From Anaerocolumna sp. (lineage in GTDB: Bacteria > Bacillota > Clostridia > Lachnospirales > Lachnospiraceae), in the NCBI GenBank assembly GCA_029256725.1, contig JAQSXJ010000031.1:22316-86315 (forward strand): 64,000 bases of DNA. Reading direction: 5' to 3'. Positions 8,753-18,404 of the stretch are shown one piece after another. The position numbers and the translations under genes are program-made. The notes beneath the pieces were generated by a model, which did no database searches, was not told the DNA's origin, and was given only the letters and a program-made list of their open reading frames with translations. Each line of letters opens with the position of its first letter. Within the stretch, counting starts at the first letter, position 1.

Positions 8753-9229
8753 TTACTGTTCTTCTAATATACTCTCAATCTTCTCCTGCTCCTTTGAGGA
8801 TAATATTCCATCATGATTCAGAAGAATAATCATCCTTCCACCAATGTTAGCTACATTTTGAATATAGGTGGTATTAATACCTCTAACAATAGACGGAGTC
8901 TCACTGATGTTCTCAGGGGCTATTTCTATGATTTCTTTCACACCATCCACTTCGAAAGCCATGAGAATTCCATTTGATTTAGTAATTATTAATCTTGTAT
9001 CTTCACTGACTGCTTTGTCGGGCAAGCCGAATTTTCTTCTCAGTGAAAAGACAGGGATAACATCTCCCCTTAAATTCATGATGCCATGGATAAAACTTGG
9101 AGCATTGGGAACGGGTATTAAATCGGTAAATTTCTCTATTGCATTTACTACCATAATATCCAGACCGAATTCTTCATTATCCAACGTAAAAATAACCTGC
9201 TTTGTCTGTATGGACTGCTTAAGTATCAT
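8753..9229 (-). CDS. cheW: CheW-type chemotaxis adaptor
   Basis: A 158-residue CheW-domain protein that would couple chemoreceptors to the kinase CheA. Visible family features are the FTLDNEEFGLDI start of the first beta barrel, the IHGIMNLRGDVIPVF motif (about residues 46-60) and the LIITKSNG...FEVDGVKEII stretch. A GGGGG ribosome site precedes the ATG. It follows prfB by 43 bases on the same strand and is probably co-transcribed with it, ending at a strong hairpin. A stand-alone CheW outside a che operon may serve a specific receptor such as the one at 3314-5059 (inference). Confidence 0.92.
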   Translation of the reverse strand: MILKQSIQTKQVIFTLDNEEFGLDIMVVNAIEKFTDLIPVPNAPSFIHGIMNLRGDVIPVFSLRRKFGLPDKAVSEDTRLIITKSNGILMAFEVDGVKEIIEIAPENISETPSIVRGINTTYIQNVANIGGRMIILLNHDGILSSKEQEKIESILEEQ

Positions 9230-9272
9230 ATAAGGTACCCCCTTTTCATCTGTATGGACGATAGACTTATTG

Positions 9273-10392
9273 TTATTCGTTCGTCTGACCTATACTGTTC
9301 CATTTTAAATAAGCATTTATGAAAGGATCCAGATTGCCATCTAGAACCGTGGCGGCATTTCCGATTTCCATATTGGTACGATGATCTTTTACCAATGTGT
9401 AGGGCTGCATAACATAGGATCTTATCTGACTGCCCCAACCGATTTCCTTCATTTCACCACGTATTCCGGATTCCTTCTCTTGGTTTTCCTGCTGCTTCAG
9501 AATATATAGCTTTGCCTTTAACATCTGCATCGCTTTGTCTTTATTCTGGAATTGTGATCTTTCATTCTGACACTGTACTACAATACCTGTAGGTAGATGC
9601 GTAATACGTATAGCGGAAGAGGTTTTATTAACATGCTGTCCTCCCGCACCACTGGAGCGATAGGTATCAATTCTTAAATCCCCTTCATCGATTTCAATTC
9701 CTGTATCTTCTTCGATATCCGGCATTACATCACAGGAAACAAAGGAAGTCTGACGCTTTCCTGCAGCATTAAAAGGAGATATTCGCACAAGCCTGTGGAC
9801 TCCTCTTTCTGACTTCAGATGACCATAGGCATTAAGCCCGTTTATCTGTAAAGTCACAGATTTGATACCCGCTTCTTCACCATCCAGATAGTCAAGAACC
9901 TGGGTAGTATACCCTTTCTTATCTGCCCATTTCTGATACATACGAAAAAGCATACTGGCCCAATCACAACTTTCTGTACCTCCTGCACCTGCATGAAGGG
10001 TCAGAATAGCATTGTACTTATCATATTCTCCAGAGAGCAGCGTATTGAGTCTCATCTCGTCCAAATCATCCGTAAAATTGGTAAGCGCCTCTTGTATCTC
10101 ACCTATTAAAGAAGCGTCTTCTTCTTCATAGGCCATCTCTAATAGTGTTTCAATATCTTCAAATTCTCTTTTTAGACCGTTGTATTCCTCTACAACATCC
10201 TTAAGATTCTTAAGTTCTTTTACATATCCCTGAGCTTTATCAGCAGAGTCCCAAAAGCCTGACTCCTCCATGATATGCTCAATCATGTCTATTCGCTCCA
10301 GCTTATTAGCCAGGTCAAAGTGAATCCCCCACTTCAAGCAATGGCTGTCTGTATGTGTTCAGCGTATATTTTATCTGATCTAATTCAACCAT
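9273..10392 (-). CDS. prfB: Peptide chain release factor 2, with programmed +1 frameshift
   Basis: Recognises UGA and UAA stop codons and releases the nascent protein. The first 25 codons run from ATG 10392 to an in-frame TGA at 10317-10315; reading then shifts +1 and continues for 347 residues, giving about 372 in total, normal for RF2. The GGQ hydrolysis motif appears as GAGGQHVNKT and the stop-recognition motif as RISPFN. GAGGTG precedes the ATG. The order hpf-secA-prfB is conserved in Firmicutes. It must be annotated as a joined CDS; a simple open reading frame would start falsely inside the gene. Confidence 0.96.
10314..10320 (-). promoter_or_regulatory. Programmed +1 frameshift site of prfB
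   Basis: The slippery sequence CTT TGA C is preceded by a GTGGGGGA purine-rich Shine-Dalgarno-like stretch a few bases upstream. This is the autoregulatory arrangement known from bacterial RF2: low RF2 slows UGA reading and favours the shift. Confidence 0.95.
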
Positions 10393-10490
10393 TGTATCAC
10401 CTCTTTCTTATTTAAATTCTTATTACATCTTAGCATGAGGTTGTACCTTCATACACAGATTCTCTACGATATCAGTCTGCCGCTGCAATC

Positions 10491-13061
10491 CTAGCTTCTT
10501 CCACAGCAGAACTTGTATTTCTTACCACTTCCGCAAGGGCAGGGATCATTGGGCTGAACCTTCTTTGTTGCACGTCTTACAGGTCCCTGAGCAACAGATT
10601 CATCTTTGTTGGTACCAGTAACCTTGGCAACCTGCTCTCTTTCAACGTTCTGCTCAATTCTAACATGCATAAGGGCCTTAACTGTATCTTCTCTGATTGC
10701 ATTTGTCATTTCATCAAACATCTCAAAGCCCATAAATTTAAATTCTACCAGAGGATCTCTCTGTCCATAAGCCTGGAGGCCGATACCCTGACGCAGCTGG
10801 TCCATATCATCGATATGATCCATCCATTTACGGTCGATTACTCTTAATAAAATAACGCGCTCAACTTCACGAAGCTGTTCTTTTTCTGGGAATTCAGCTT
10901 CTTTATCTTCGTATAATTTAACGGAATCTTCCTTCAGTTTCTGAATTAAGGATGCCTTCTTTAAACGATCAAGCTCCTGAGCATCAAAAACAATAGGCTC
11001 TAACGGTATTATAGGAAGGAGCATGTTGTTAAGTTCTTCTAAATCCCAGTTTTCCGGCAGCTGGTCATCACTGATGCAGGTATTTACACAGTCTTCAACT
11101 GTATCAGTAATCATCTTAAAGATAGTGTCTCTCATGCTCTCGCCGTCAAGCACCTTTCTTCTTTCATTATAGATGATTTCTCTCTGCTCGTTATTAACCT
11201 GATCATACTCTAACAGATTCTTACGAATACCGTAATTGTTGTTTTCTATCTTAGTCTGCGCTCTCTCAATGGCAGAACTCAGCATTTTGTGCTCAATCTG
11301 TTCTCCATCAGGAAGTCCCAGTGAATTAAACATTGACATAAGACGTTCGGAACCAAAAAGTCTCATTAAATCATCTTCCAAGGAAATATAGAAACGAGAC
11401 TCACCTGGATCACCCTGACGACCTGCACGTCCTCTCAACTGGTTATCGATACGTCTGGATTCATGACGTTCTGTACCAATTATTTTAAGTCCGCCTACCG
11501 CTACGACACCTTCTCCAAGCTTAATATCCGTACCACGACCAGCCATATTGGTTGCAATCGTTACAACCCCTGCCTGTCCTGCATCAGCAACAATTTCTGC
11601 TTCCAGTTCATGGAACTTTGCGTTGAGGACTTTATGAGGTATATTCTTTTTCTTAAGCATATCGCTTAATTCTTCAGATGCTTCAATGGTAATAGTACCA
11701 ACAAGTACAGGCTGGCCTTTCTTGTGTGCTTCTACAATTTCATCAACTACAGCATTCAGTTTCTCTTTTTTTGTCTTATAAACTGCATCCTGTTTGTCAA
11801 CACGGGCAACATTTACATTAGTAGGAACCTCAATAACATCCATTCCATAGATATTACGGAATTCTTTCTCTTCTGTAAGCGCTGTTCCGGTCATACCGCA
11901 TTTCTTATTGTACTTATTAAAGAAGTTCTGGAATGTAATCGTAGCAAGAGTCTTACTCTCTCTCTTTACCTTAACTTTTTCCTTCGCTTCTATCGCCTGA
12001 TGGAGACCGTCAGAATATCTTCTTCCGGGCATAATACGTCCTGTAAATTCATCAACAATAAGAACTTCATCATCCTTTACTACATAATCTTTGTCTCTTG
12101 CCATAAGGTTATGGGCTCTGAGGGCAAGGATAATGTTGTGCTGAATCTCAAGATTTTCAGGATCTGCGAGGTTCTCAATCTTAAAGAAGTTCTCAACTTT
12201 TTCAACACCTTCTGCTGTAAGGTTTACTAACTTGTCTTTTTCATTAACGATAAAGTCGCCTTCTTCTTCCACATCCTCATTCATAAGGGCAGCCATCTTT
12301 GTAAGTTCACCGCTGACTTTACCTTTTGTAAGCTGTCTGGCAAGAATATCACAAGCTTCATATAATTTAGTAGATTTGCCGCTCTGTCCGGAAATGATAA
12401 GAGGAGTTCTGGCTTCATCGATTAATACGGAATCCACCTCATCGATTACTGCATAGTTAAGTCCTCTTTGCACCAGCTGTTCCTTATAGATAACCATGTT
12501 ATCTCTCAGGTAATCGAAGCCAAGTTCATTATTGGTTGCATATGTGATATCACAGGCATATGCTTCTCTTCTCTGGTCATTATCCATGCTGTTTAAAATA
12601 ACACCAACTTTTAGGCCCAGATACTCGTGTATCTGACCCATCCACTCAGAGTCACGCTTTGCAAGATAGTCATTTACGGTTACGATATGAACGCCGTTAC
12701 CGTCAAGAGCATTTAGATAAACAGGAAGCGTAGAGGTAAGTGTCTTTCCTTCACCGGTCTTCTGCTCTGAAATTCTTCCCTGATGCAGAATAACACCACC
12801 ATAGAGCTGTACACGGAAATGTCTTAACCCAAGGGTTCTTACAGCCGCTTCCCTTACTACCGCATAGGCTTCAGGAAGGATATCATCCAGTGTTTCACCG
12901 TTCTTCAGTCTGCTTTTAAATTCTGCGGTCTTGTTTTTTAGTTCTGCATCGGATAATACCTTAATAGAGGGTTCCAATGCTTCAATCTTGTCAACTATGG
13001 GTGTAATAAGCTTAATTTCCCTTTGACTGTGTGTACCAAATATTTTCGTTACGAGACTCAT
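10491..13061 (-). CDS. secA: Preprotein translocase ATPase SecA
   Basis: Motor of the Sec pathway that drives unfolded preproteins through SecYEG. The 856-residue protein shows the Walker A region QKTGEGKT (near residue 100), the Walker B/DEAD-like [17 protein letters not shown], helicase motifs such as MAGRGTDI and [11 protein letters not shown], and a C-terminal zinc-binding tail [14 protein letters not shown] start at ATG 13061, which has GGAG 8 bases upstream, rather than at a GTG three codons earlier that overlaps that site. It has its own promoter. SecE is also in this window (54844-55053). Confidence 0.97.
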   Translation of the reverse strand: MSLVTKIFGTHSQREIKLITPIVDKIEALEPSIKVLSDAELKNKTAEFKSRLKNGETLDDILPEAYAVVREAAVRTLGLRHFRVQLYGGVILHQGRISEQKTGEGKTLTSTLPVYLNALDGNGVHIVTVNDYLAKRDSEWMGQIHEYLGLKVGVILNSMDNDQRREAYACDITYATNNELGFDYLRDNMVIYKEQLVQRGLNYAVIDEVDSVLIDEARTPLIISGQSGKSTKLYEACDILARQLTKGKVSGELTKMAALMNEDVEEEGDFIVNEKDKLVNLTAEGVEKVENFFKIENLADPENLEIQHNIILALRAHNLMARDKDYVVKDDEVLIVDEFTGRIMPGRRYSDGLHQAIEAKEKVKVKRESKTLATITFQNFFNKYNKKCGMTGTALTEEKEFRNIYGMDVIEVPTNVNVARVDKQDAVYKTKKEKLNAVVDEIVEAHKKGQPVLVGTITIEASEELSDMLKKKNIPHKVLNAKFHELEAEIVADAGQAGVVTIATNMAGRGTDIKLGEGVVAVGGLKIIGTERHESRRIDNQLRGRAGRQGDPGESRFYISLEDDLMRLFGSERLMSMFNSLGLPDGEQIEHKMLSSAIERAQTKIENNNYGIRKNLLEYDQVNNEQREIIYNERRKVLDGESMRDTIFKMITDTVEDCVNTCISDDQLPENWDLEELNNMLLPIIPLEPIVFDAQELDRLKKASLIQKLKEDSVKLYEDKEAEFPEKEQLREVERVILLRVIDRKWMDHIDDMDQLRQGIGLQAYGQRDPLVEFKFMGFEMFDEMTNAIREDTVKALMHVRIEQNVEREQVAKVTGTNKDESVAQGPVRRATKKVQPNDPCPCGSGKKYKFCCGRS

Positions 13062-13133
13062 ACTATTCACTCCTGTATTTATTTCAATGGATACTAAGTC
13101 AATTCCGGTAAAAATAATTTTTTCATAAAATAC

Positions 13134-13162
13134 ATTGTATCATTTCCCCAGTTAGTTATCAA
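13134..13162 (-). promoter_or_regulatory. Sigma-A promoter of secA
   Basis: TTGATA (13157-13162) and TACAAT (13134-13139) on the minus strand, with a 17-base spacer, about 70 bases before the secA start. Confidence 0.65.
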
Positions 13163-13189
13163 CCTTTTTGTAAGAAAAGACGATAACAG

Positions 13190-13220
13190 GCAAAAAAAGG
13201 GGCTGTAAAAAACAGCCCCC
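13190..13220 (-). terminator. Intrinsic terminator after hpf
   Basis: Stem GGGGCTGT/ACAGCCCC (13199-13206 with 13212-13219) followed on the minus strand by T7 (13192-13198). It separates hpf from the secA promoter. Confidence 0.9.
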
Positions 13221-13253
13221 CTGTAATCATTTTCAATTTGTTTGATGCAGAAA

Positions 13254-13781
13254 CTAGAATTCAGGTTCAATTAAACCATAAGTATTACCTTTACGTTTAT
13301 ACACAACATTTACTTCATCTGTTTCAGCATTACGGTATACGAAGAAATTATGTCCTAAAAGTTCCATCTGTACGCAGGCCTCTTCCGGATCCATGGGTTT
13401 AATGGCGAACTTCTTTGTACGGTATATCTTAATATTGTTCTCTTCTTCATAAGCATCATCTATAAACTCCTGATTGAGATTTATAGTTGCCTGCTTCTGC
13501 TCGATTAATTTATTCTTATATTTTCTTAACTGACGTTCAATTATTTCTTCCACCAGGTCAATGGATACATACATATCGGTGCTTGTCTGCTCTGCTCTTA
13601 CCATACTACCCTTCATAGGGATAGTGACCTCAATTTTCTGCCTTTCTTTTTCCACACTCATCGTTACATGGATTTCAGTATCAGGAGTGAAATATCTTTC
13701 TAATTTACCGATTTTCTCATATACAGCTGTCTTAAGACCCTCTGTCACTTCGATGTTTTTGCCACTTATAATGTAACGCAT
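13254..13781 (-). CDS. hpf: Ribosome hibernation promoting factor, long form
   Basis: Promotes 100S ribosome dimers in stationary phase or stress. The 175-residue protein has an N-terminal S30AE/YfiA domain (residues 1-100, MRYIISGKNIEVTEGLK) that blocks the decoding centre, and a C-terminal dimerisation domain (about 115-175) with KPMDPEEACVQMELLGHNFFVYRNAET. This two-domain layout defines the long HPF of Firmicutes. I use ATG 13781 with GGAG 9 bases upstream; a TTG three codons earlier abuts the ribosome site. It has its own sigma-A promoter and terminator. Confidence 0.95.
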   Translation of the reverse strand: MRYIISGKNIEVTEGLKTAVYEKIGKLERYFTPDTEIHVTMSVEKERQKIEVTIPMKGSMVRAEQTSTDMYVSIDLVEEIIERQLRKYKNKLIEQKQATINLNQEFIDDAYEEENNIKIYRTKKFAIKPMDPEEACVQMELLGHNFFVYRNAETDEVNVVYKRKGNTYGLIEPEF

Positions 13782-13842
13782 TCGAATCAACTCCTTTTAA
13801 CTTATTTAATACTTAAGCTTAATATTACTTAGGCTTAACATT

Positions 13843-13871
13843 ATTATAACACACCCCAGAATTTGTGACAA
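13843..13871 (-). promoter_or_regulatory. Sigma-A promoter of hpf
   Basis: TTGTCA (13866-13871) and TATAAT (13843-13848) on the minus strand, spaced by 17 bases. The transcribed leader holds a repeated TTAAGCYTAAGTA-like motif (13811-13839). Confidence 0.8.
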
Positions 13872-14096
13872 GTTATTTCCAGTCAAGAATTCTTCCTACT
13901 TGTGAACTTGTAGCTACTATATATTAAATTGATAGTTAATTTCTATTCATTTACGTCATATCTGATAATTTTTTGACAATTACATATTTTACTATTTTAT
14001 AAAATTAAATTTACATACCTTTTATATTATCATAACTTACAAAACAAATTTTCTACCTTGACACTTACCTTATATACCACAATAGTGGTTAAAAAT

Positions 14097-14180
14097 TGTG
14101 GATAATGTGGATAACTCCGTGTATAACTTTTTTTATGGGTAAAAATAGGCCTTTTCAATTGTGGATAACTTTTGGATAAA
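14097..14180 (+). promoter_or_regulatory. DnaA-box cluster in an AT-rich gap
   Basis: Three perfect DnaA boxes in the same orientation (TGTGGATAA at 14097-14105, 14106-14114 and 14160-14168); the first two abut head to tail. Degenerate boxes occur at about 14120 (GTGTATAAC) and 14171 (TTTGGATAAA). Very AT-rich sequence flanks the cluster (13900-14090). There is no dnaA, dnaN or rpmH gene nearby, so this is more likely a DnaA titration or regulatory site than the replication origin. Confidence 0.65.
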
Positions 14181-14538
14181 CCTGTCCAAAATTTCTACTT
14201 CCATTAATTAACTTAAGCAGAAATATAGATTTTGTGCATTTTGTATATTTCACCTTTTGTCAATAAAATTCACTGCAATTTTCTTTATTCCTCAAATAAG
14301 CAGATTTTAAACAATTATCAAAAAATTCTATTAAAAGAGTATTTTAGCGCTCTTTTTTAGAAAATTACTTTAATAACAAAGATTCGCCTGTCATGTTCAT
14401 GTGCCGGCATGCTATAAGATATCAACAATCTTACTTCCTGTACATAGTACATACTACTTACCCAAAATTTATTACAGAATACCACAAAGTAAGACACTCA
14501 GAATGATACAATAAGTTCTCAAACACACTAACAGGCTA
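14181..14538. other. AT-rich non-coding gap
   Basis: About 360 bases between the DnaA boxes and the NlpC/P60 gene terminator. No gene, promoter pair or clear structure was recognised apart from a weak AGAG/CTCT hairpin near 14335-14357. Confidence 0.5.
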
Positions 14539-14580
14539 TAAAAAAAAGTACCGCAGATAGTGTATCCTATCTGTGGTACT
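14539..14580 (-). terminator. Intrinsic terminator of the NlpC/P60 gene
   Basis: Stem of 14 bp with one mismatch (AGTACC, CAGATAG blocks; 14547-14560 with 14567-14580), followed on the minus strand by T8. It lies 11 bases past the stop codon. Confidence 0.92.
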
Positions 14581-14590
14581 TATATGCTGG

Positions 14591-15889
14591 TTATTTTATA
14601 ATTCTTTTTACCTTATATGGTGTACGGTAATTATAGGTGGATACTTTAATTCCTGTCCTAGCTGTGCTGGCATTAACAACTTTACCGTTTCCTATGTACA
14701 TTGCAACGTGATTAATTGTACCGCTGGAATTTGTATAGAAAATTAAATCTCCAGGTTGCACATTGTTGATACTTACTTCGTAACCTGCACTTGATGCCTG
14801 ATCTCTGGAGGTTCTGGGGATACTGTAACCAAAATGTGCATATACAGATTGTACGAATCCGGAACAGTCTGCACCATTGGTTAAGCTTGTCCCACCCCAA
14901 ACATAGGGATTGCCTACAAAGTTTAATGCATAATTAGCAACTTTGCTTCCACTTCCTGAGCCAGATGCGCTATTACTTGAGGAGCCAGAGTTAGAAGAGC
15001 TTGAGTTAGAAGAACCAGAATTTGAGGAGCTTGAATTCTTGGAACTATTGCTCTTATTGGAATTATTGTTGGCTGCTGCATTGGCTGCCGCTTGTCTCTG
15101 TCTCTCAGCTTCTTTTTCTCTTGCTAATTCTTCAAGCCTTTCAGCTTCTGCCTTCTTAGATGCTTCTTCAGCTGCTATCTTAGCCATCTCTTCTTCTATT
15201 GAAATAGCATATTTGAATTTTACTTCCATTTTGATGAAATCTTTCGATACGTAACCGCTCTCGCCTTCATCAATTTCAAGCTTAACCCAATCATTGTATT
15301 CTTTAATTATGTAATAGGATTCTCCGTATGGTATCATAGTTGTAATGGCATTATCTGTTCCGGGCTTTTCCCTTACAAATAATGTTTCTGTATCAACTGT
15401 AGCATACTTATCTGCAAATTCATCGACCTGCTTCTCCGCTTCGTCGCCGATCGCTAAGAATTCTGATTTAATATATCCTTTAACCTTACCAGATTTAATC
15501 TTAACCCATTCACCTTCTGTTGCCAGGATGTCTGTAGCACATCCTCTGTAGAGCTTTCCGGCAATCTCACTGTCAGTATTGGGTTCTTTTCGAATATTAA
15601 CATAGTCATTGGCTATAGATATTCCTAAGTTTTCGTAAGGGGATTTCACCTTTTCCACTTCACTGCTGCTTGGCTCGTCCTTTTGTTTTACCAATGTTTC
15701 AAGTAATTGTTCTGCTTCGCCTTTCTCCTCAGTGGCTGTAGCTACATAATAATTATCCAGTGCAGGCATAATACCTGCCAAACCAACATCTGATGCACTC
15801 TCCGCTGCCTGAGCCTTAACTCCCATTCCTAATGAAAAGAGCAGCGCAGCAGTACACAAAGATGCTTTAACAGCTGTACTTCTAAGCAT
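14591..15889 (-). CDS. Secreted NlpC/P60 peptidoglycan hydrolase with two SH3 domains
   Basis: Cell-wall endopeptidase of 432 residues. In order: signal peptide (about 1-29, ending AQAAES), two bacterial SH3 domains (about 90-150 and 155-225) expected to bind the wall, a charged helical segment (about 230-270), a Ser/Asn/Gly-rich linker (about 270-320), and a C-terminal NlpC/P60 domain with the catalytic Cys in GADCSGFV and His in INHVAMYIGNG. It probably cleaves stem peptides between D-Glu and the diamino acid, as family members do. AAGGAGG precedes the ATG. It stands alone with its own terminator. Confidence 0.93.
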   Translation of the reverse strand: MLRSTAVKASLCTAALLFSLGMGVKAQAAESASDVGLAGIMPALDNYYVATATEEKGEAEQLLETLVKQKDEPSSSEVEKVKSPYENLGISIANDYVNIRKEPNTDSEIAGKLYRGCATDILATEGEWVKIKSGKVKGYIKSEFLAIGDEAEKQVDEFADKYATVDTETLFVREKPGTDNAITTMIPYGESYYIIKEYNDWVKLEIDEGESGYVSKDFIKMEVKFKYAISIEEEMAKIAAEEASKKAEAERLEELAREKEAERQRQAAANAAANNNSNKSNSSKNSSSSNSGSSNSSSSNSGSSSNSASGSGSGSKVANYALNFVGNPYVWGGTSLTNGADCSGFVQSVYAHFGYSIPRTSRDQASSAGYEVSINNVQPGDLIFYTNSSGTINHVAMYIGNGKVVNASTARTGIKVSTYNYRTPYKVKRIIK

Positions 15890-16127
15890 TTGATATGTAA
15901 CCTCCTTACGGTTTTCTCGAATGTGACAAATAATTAAAAAGTAATTAAATATATATTATCGCGTATTAGATTCCTTTTAAAATGTTACAAATTTATTAAA
16001 TATCCTGAGGTAATTATATCAAAGCATACTACTGCTGTCAACGCATAATTTAACATATTTTAAGCTTTATTTGTTCATATTCGTAAAACCGTTTCAAAAG
16101 TTACAAATTGTCTATATATATTTAATT

Positions 16128-17051
16128 TTAGAGACTATTAAGGTATTTCTCTACCCCGGTAACCGCATTGGCTCCATCGGAAGCTGCTGTTATAATCTGC
16201 CTTAACTCTTTTGTACGGATATCTCCCGCTGCAAATACTCCCGGAACATTTGTTATTCCGGATTCATCAGCTTTGATATATCCACCCTGTGCCAGTTCAA
16301 GCACTTCTTTATAAACCTCTGAACTGGGATTATAACCTACTGCAATAAATATACCATCTACAGCTAATTCTTTACTATCACCGCTCTTAAGGTTCTTAAC
16401 CTGTATTTTCTCAACGACTTCCCCACCATTTATCTCTTCCACTACGCTATCCCAGATCACTTCTACATTCTCCATGGATAACAGTTTGCTGATATAGGTC
16501 TTAGCTGCTCTGAATTCATCTCTTCTGTGAATAACATAAACTTTCTTACATAGTCTTGCCAAGAAGATAGCATCTTCGACAGCTACATCTCCACCACCGA
16601 CTACAGCTGTGACTTTATTACGGAAAAAAGCTCCGTCACAGGTAGCACAATAAGATACTCCCATGCCTGCCAGTCTTTCCTCTCCCTCCACCATCAGCTT
16701 TCTGGGATTAGCACCTGTAGCAATTATGGCTGTTTTTGAACGTATAACAGTTCCATCATCTAAGGTTATGACTTTGATGCCATCTTCTGTATGAAATTCC
16801 TTCACTTCGCCGGTTACAAAGGGTAAGTTCATCTTATCGCAATGCTCCCTGAATCTGGTTGCCAGCTCAAAACCGCTGATTCCAGGGATTCCTGGATAGT
16901 TATCCACCTCATAAGTATTAATTATCTGTCCTCCGCTTATAGGTGCCTTCTCTACTACAACTGTATCCAGTTCAGCTCTTCCGGCATAAAGTGCGGCGGT
17001 TAATCCCGCGGGTCCTGATCCGATAACAGCCAGCTCATATATCTTATCCAT
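16128..17051 (-). CDS. trxB: Thioredoxin reductase
   Basis: FAD enzyme that reduces thioredoxin with NADPH. The 307-residue protein has the N-terminal FAD loop VIGSGPAGLTAALYAGRA (9-26), the redox pair CATC (Cys135 and Cys138, in the SYCATCDGAF context), the NADPH-binding GGGDVAVEDA segment and the C-terminal FAD motif GVFAAGDI. I start at ATG 17051, which has GGAGG 8 bases upstream. An ATG five codons upstream (17066) overlaps that site. No thioredoxin gene is adjacent. Confidence 0.96.
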   Translation of the reverse strand: MDKIYELAVIGSGPAGLTAALYAGRAELDTVVVEKAPISGGQIINTYEVDNYPGIPGISGFELATRFREHCDKMNLPFVTGEVKEFHTEDGIKVITLDDGTVIRSKTAIIATGANPRKLMVEGEERLAGMGVSYCATCDGAFFRNKVTAVVGGGDVAVEDAIFLARLCKKVYVIHRRDEFRAAKTYISKLLSMENVEVIWDSVVEEINGGEVVEKIQVKNLKSGDSKELAVDGIFIAVGYNPSSEVYKEVLELAQGGYIKADESGITNVPGVFAAGDIRTKELRQIITAASDGANAVTGVEKYLNSL

Positions 17052-17185
17052 GTATAAATCCTCCATTCATTTAACTTATAATTCCCTGATGTAATAACAG
17101 GTATTCATATTATTATTAATTGTTTACAATTTAATCGCATATATATTGTATCACATTTTGCGAAAAAGAAAAGCCCCAAATTATG

Positions 17186-17250
17186 AAAAGAGAGAAGCTG
17201 CATTGTATTAACCTGTTGGTAACAGGAAAGCCAGGCAGCTTCTCTTTCAT
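17186..17250 (-). terminator. Hairpin between the CPBP protease gene and trxB
   Basis: Inverted repeat GAGAGAAGCTGC/GCAGCTTCTCTT (about 17190-17202 with 17234-17246) enclosing a smaller stem CCTGTTGGTAACAGG. It is followed on the minus strand by CTCTTTTC, a modest T tract. Probably terminates the methyltransferase-protease transcript. Confidence 0.6.
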
Positions 17251-17353
17251 TTATTTAACTGCAGTCCGCTGATCCGTTCCTTATCAGGAGCTTCTGAAAG
17301 CCATCTGCACATTTTATTCATTATGATTTAAGATGATACCTGACAGCAATGGT

Positions 17354-18400
17354 TTACATCAGATAATTCTTAATATTGTTTATAAGTCCAAAAATGACTG
17401 TAGCAAAACCTTCATGGGAAGCTGCTCCATCGGCTGCTCTTCCTGCCAGCTCATTAGCTATCATAATAAGGATACAGACAATAATTCCGATAACCAGGCT
17501 GGGTGTGACAAATCGTACTTTATCTGTTTCTTCCCTGCTATCAGTGATAGATTCCTTTCTGCGGAAAATGCTTTTAATATGTTCCCATCTTCCTGAATTA
17601 TCTGCAAGGACACGGAATACAAAGAAAGCAATAACGGTAGAAACAACTGCAACCGGCAATAACACTGTAATTATATACATAGGGGTTATCTCTGCGGCTG
17701 CCTTCATAACCTCTTCCTGACTCACACCGTTACTGGTTAATCCTTCAGACATCTCTAAGAGCTTGGGGTACAAGGTAAGGCTTACAACTGAGGTTCCGTT
17801 TATAATAAAATGAACTATCATTGTAGAAAGTATAGAACCTGTTGCTTCTATAATAAGCGCAAATATCATACCCAATACAAACGCATAGGAGAACTGATTA
17901 GAATTCTGGTGAATCAGTCCGAATAAGAGCCCACTGATCAGAATACCTTTCAGTGGGTTGACTTTACGGTAATTCTGAAACAAAACTCCTCTGTACACAC
18001 TCTCTTCAAATATACACGGTACGACAGCAACCATAATCAAACTAATTAAAAATCCATTGCCACCGATAAGATTATCAATAACGGCCGTAGTATCATTTCT
18101 AACAAAAAGCATGGATATAGAATTTATCAATCCCATAAGAGGCATGATTAAGAAGGTCAGTATAATCAATAATACTACAGTTCCAACACTTATCTTATGA
18201 AAACCAATTGCATTGGCAAGGCCTCCCTTGCTCTTTACAATGTAAATCGCAGAAGGTATGATCAATAGCAGCTGCGATATTATCAGAACGTAAATAATGT
18301 TATTGGTCTTACCATATACCCAGGGATTAATTATTAATCCGGCAAAAGTAATCAGTACTGTTGCCAGGAATACTCTGTTAACCGATTTGACTTGGTTCAT
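17354..18400 (-). CDS. CPBP-family intramembrane glutamic endopeptidase
   Basis: Integral membrane protein of 348 residues with about eight hydrophobic helices. The CPBP (CAAX protease/bacteriocin-processing) motifs are present: EESVYRG (catalytic glutamates, near residue 135), then FGLIHQ with histidine, and HFIINGTS. It is followed by a cytosolic loop rich in charged residues and a last membrane helix. The substrate is unknown; bacterial relatives act in bacteriocin immunity or anti-sigma cleavage. Its start lies 4 bases after the methyltransferase stop, so the two are probably co-translated. Confidence 0.85.
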   Translation of the reverse strand: MNQVKSVNRVFLATVLITFAGLIINPWVYGKTNNIIYVLIISQLLLIIPSAIYIVKSKGGLANAIGFHKISVGTVVLLIILTFLIMPLMGLINSISMLFVRNDTTAVIDNLIGGNGFLISLIMVAVVPCIFEESVYRGVLFQNYRKVNPLKGILISGLLFGLIHQNSNQFSYAFVLGMIFALIIEATGSILSTMIVHFIINGTSVVSLTLYPKLLEMSEGLTSNGVSQEEVMKAAAEITPMYIITVLLPVAVVSTVIAFFVFRVLADNSGRWEHIKSIFRRKESITDSREETDKVRFVTPSLVIGIIVCILIMIANELAGRAADGAASHEGFATVIFGLINNIKNYLM

Positions 18401-18404
18401 ATAC

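Noticed and set aside
8332..8816. Two short plus-strand frames across the palindromic element
   Set aside because: They lie on the inverted repeat and the cheW terminator, with no ribosome site and no protein-like composition.
10321..10337. prfB start at the ATG inside the frameshifted region
   Set aside because: The conserved 25-codon lead with ribosome site and CTT TGA C shift site shows that the true start is upstream at 10392.
14097..14180. Chromosomal replication origin
   Set aside because: No dnaA, dnaN, recF or rpmH gene nearby; the DnaA boxes alone are not enough.
14943..15254. Plus-strand frame with a Glu/Leu-rich start
   Set aside because: Reverse image of the Ser/Asn-rich linker of the NlpC/P60 protein.
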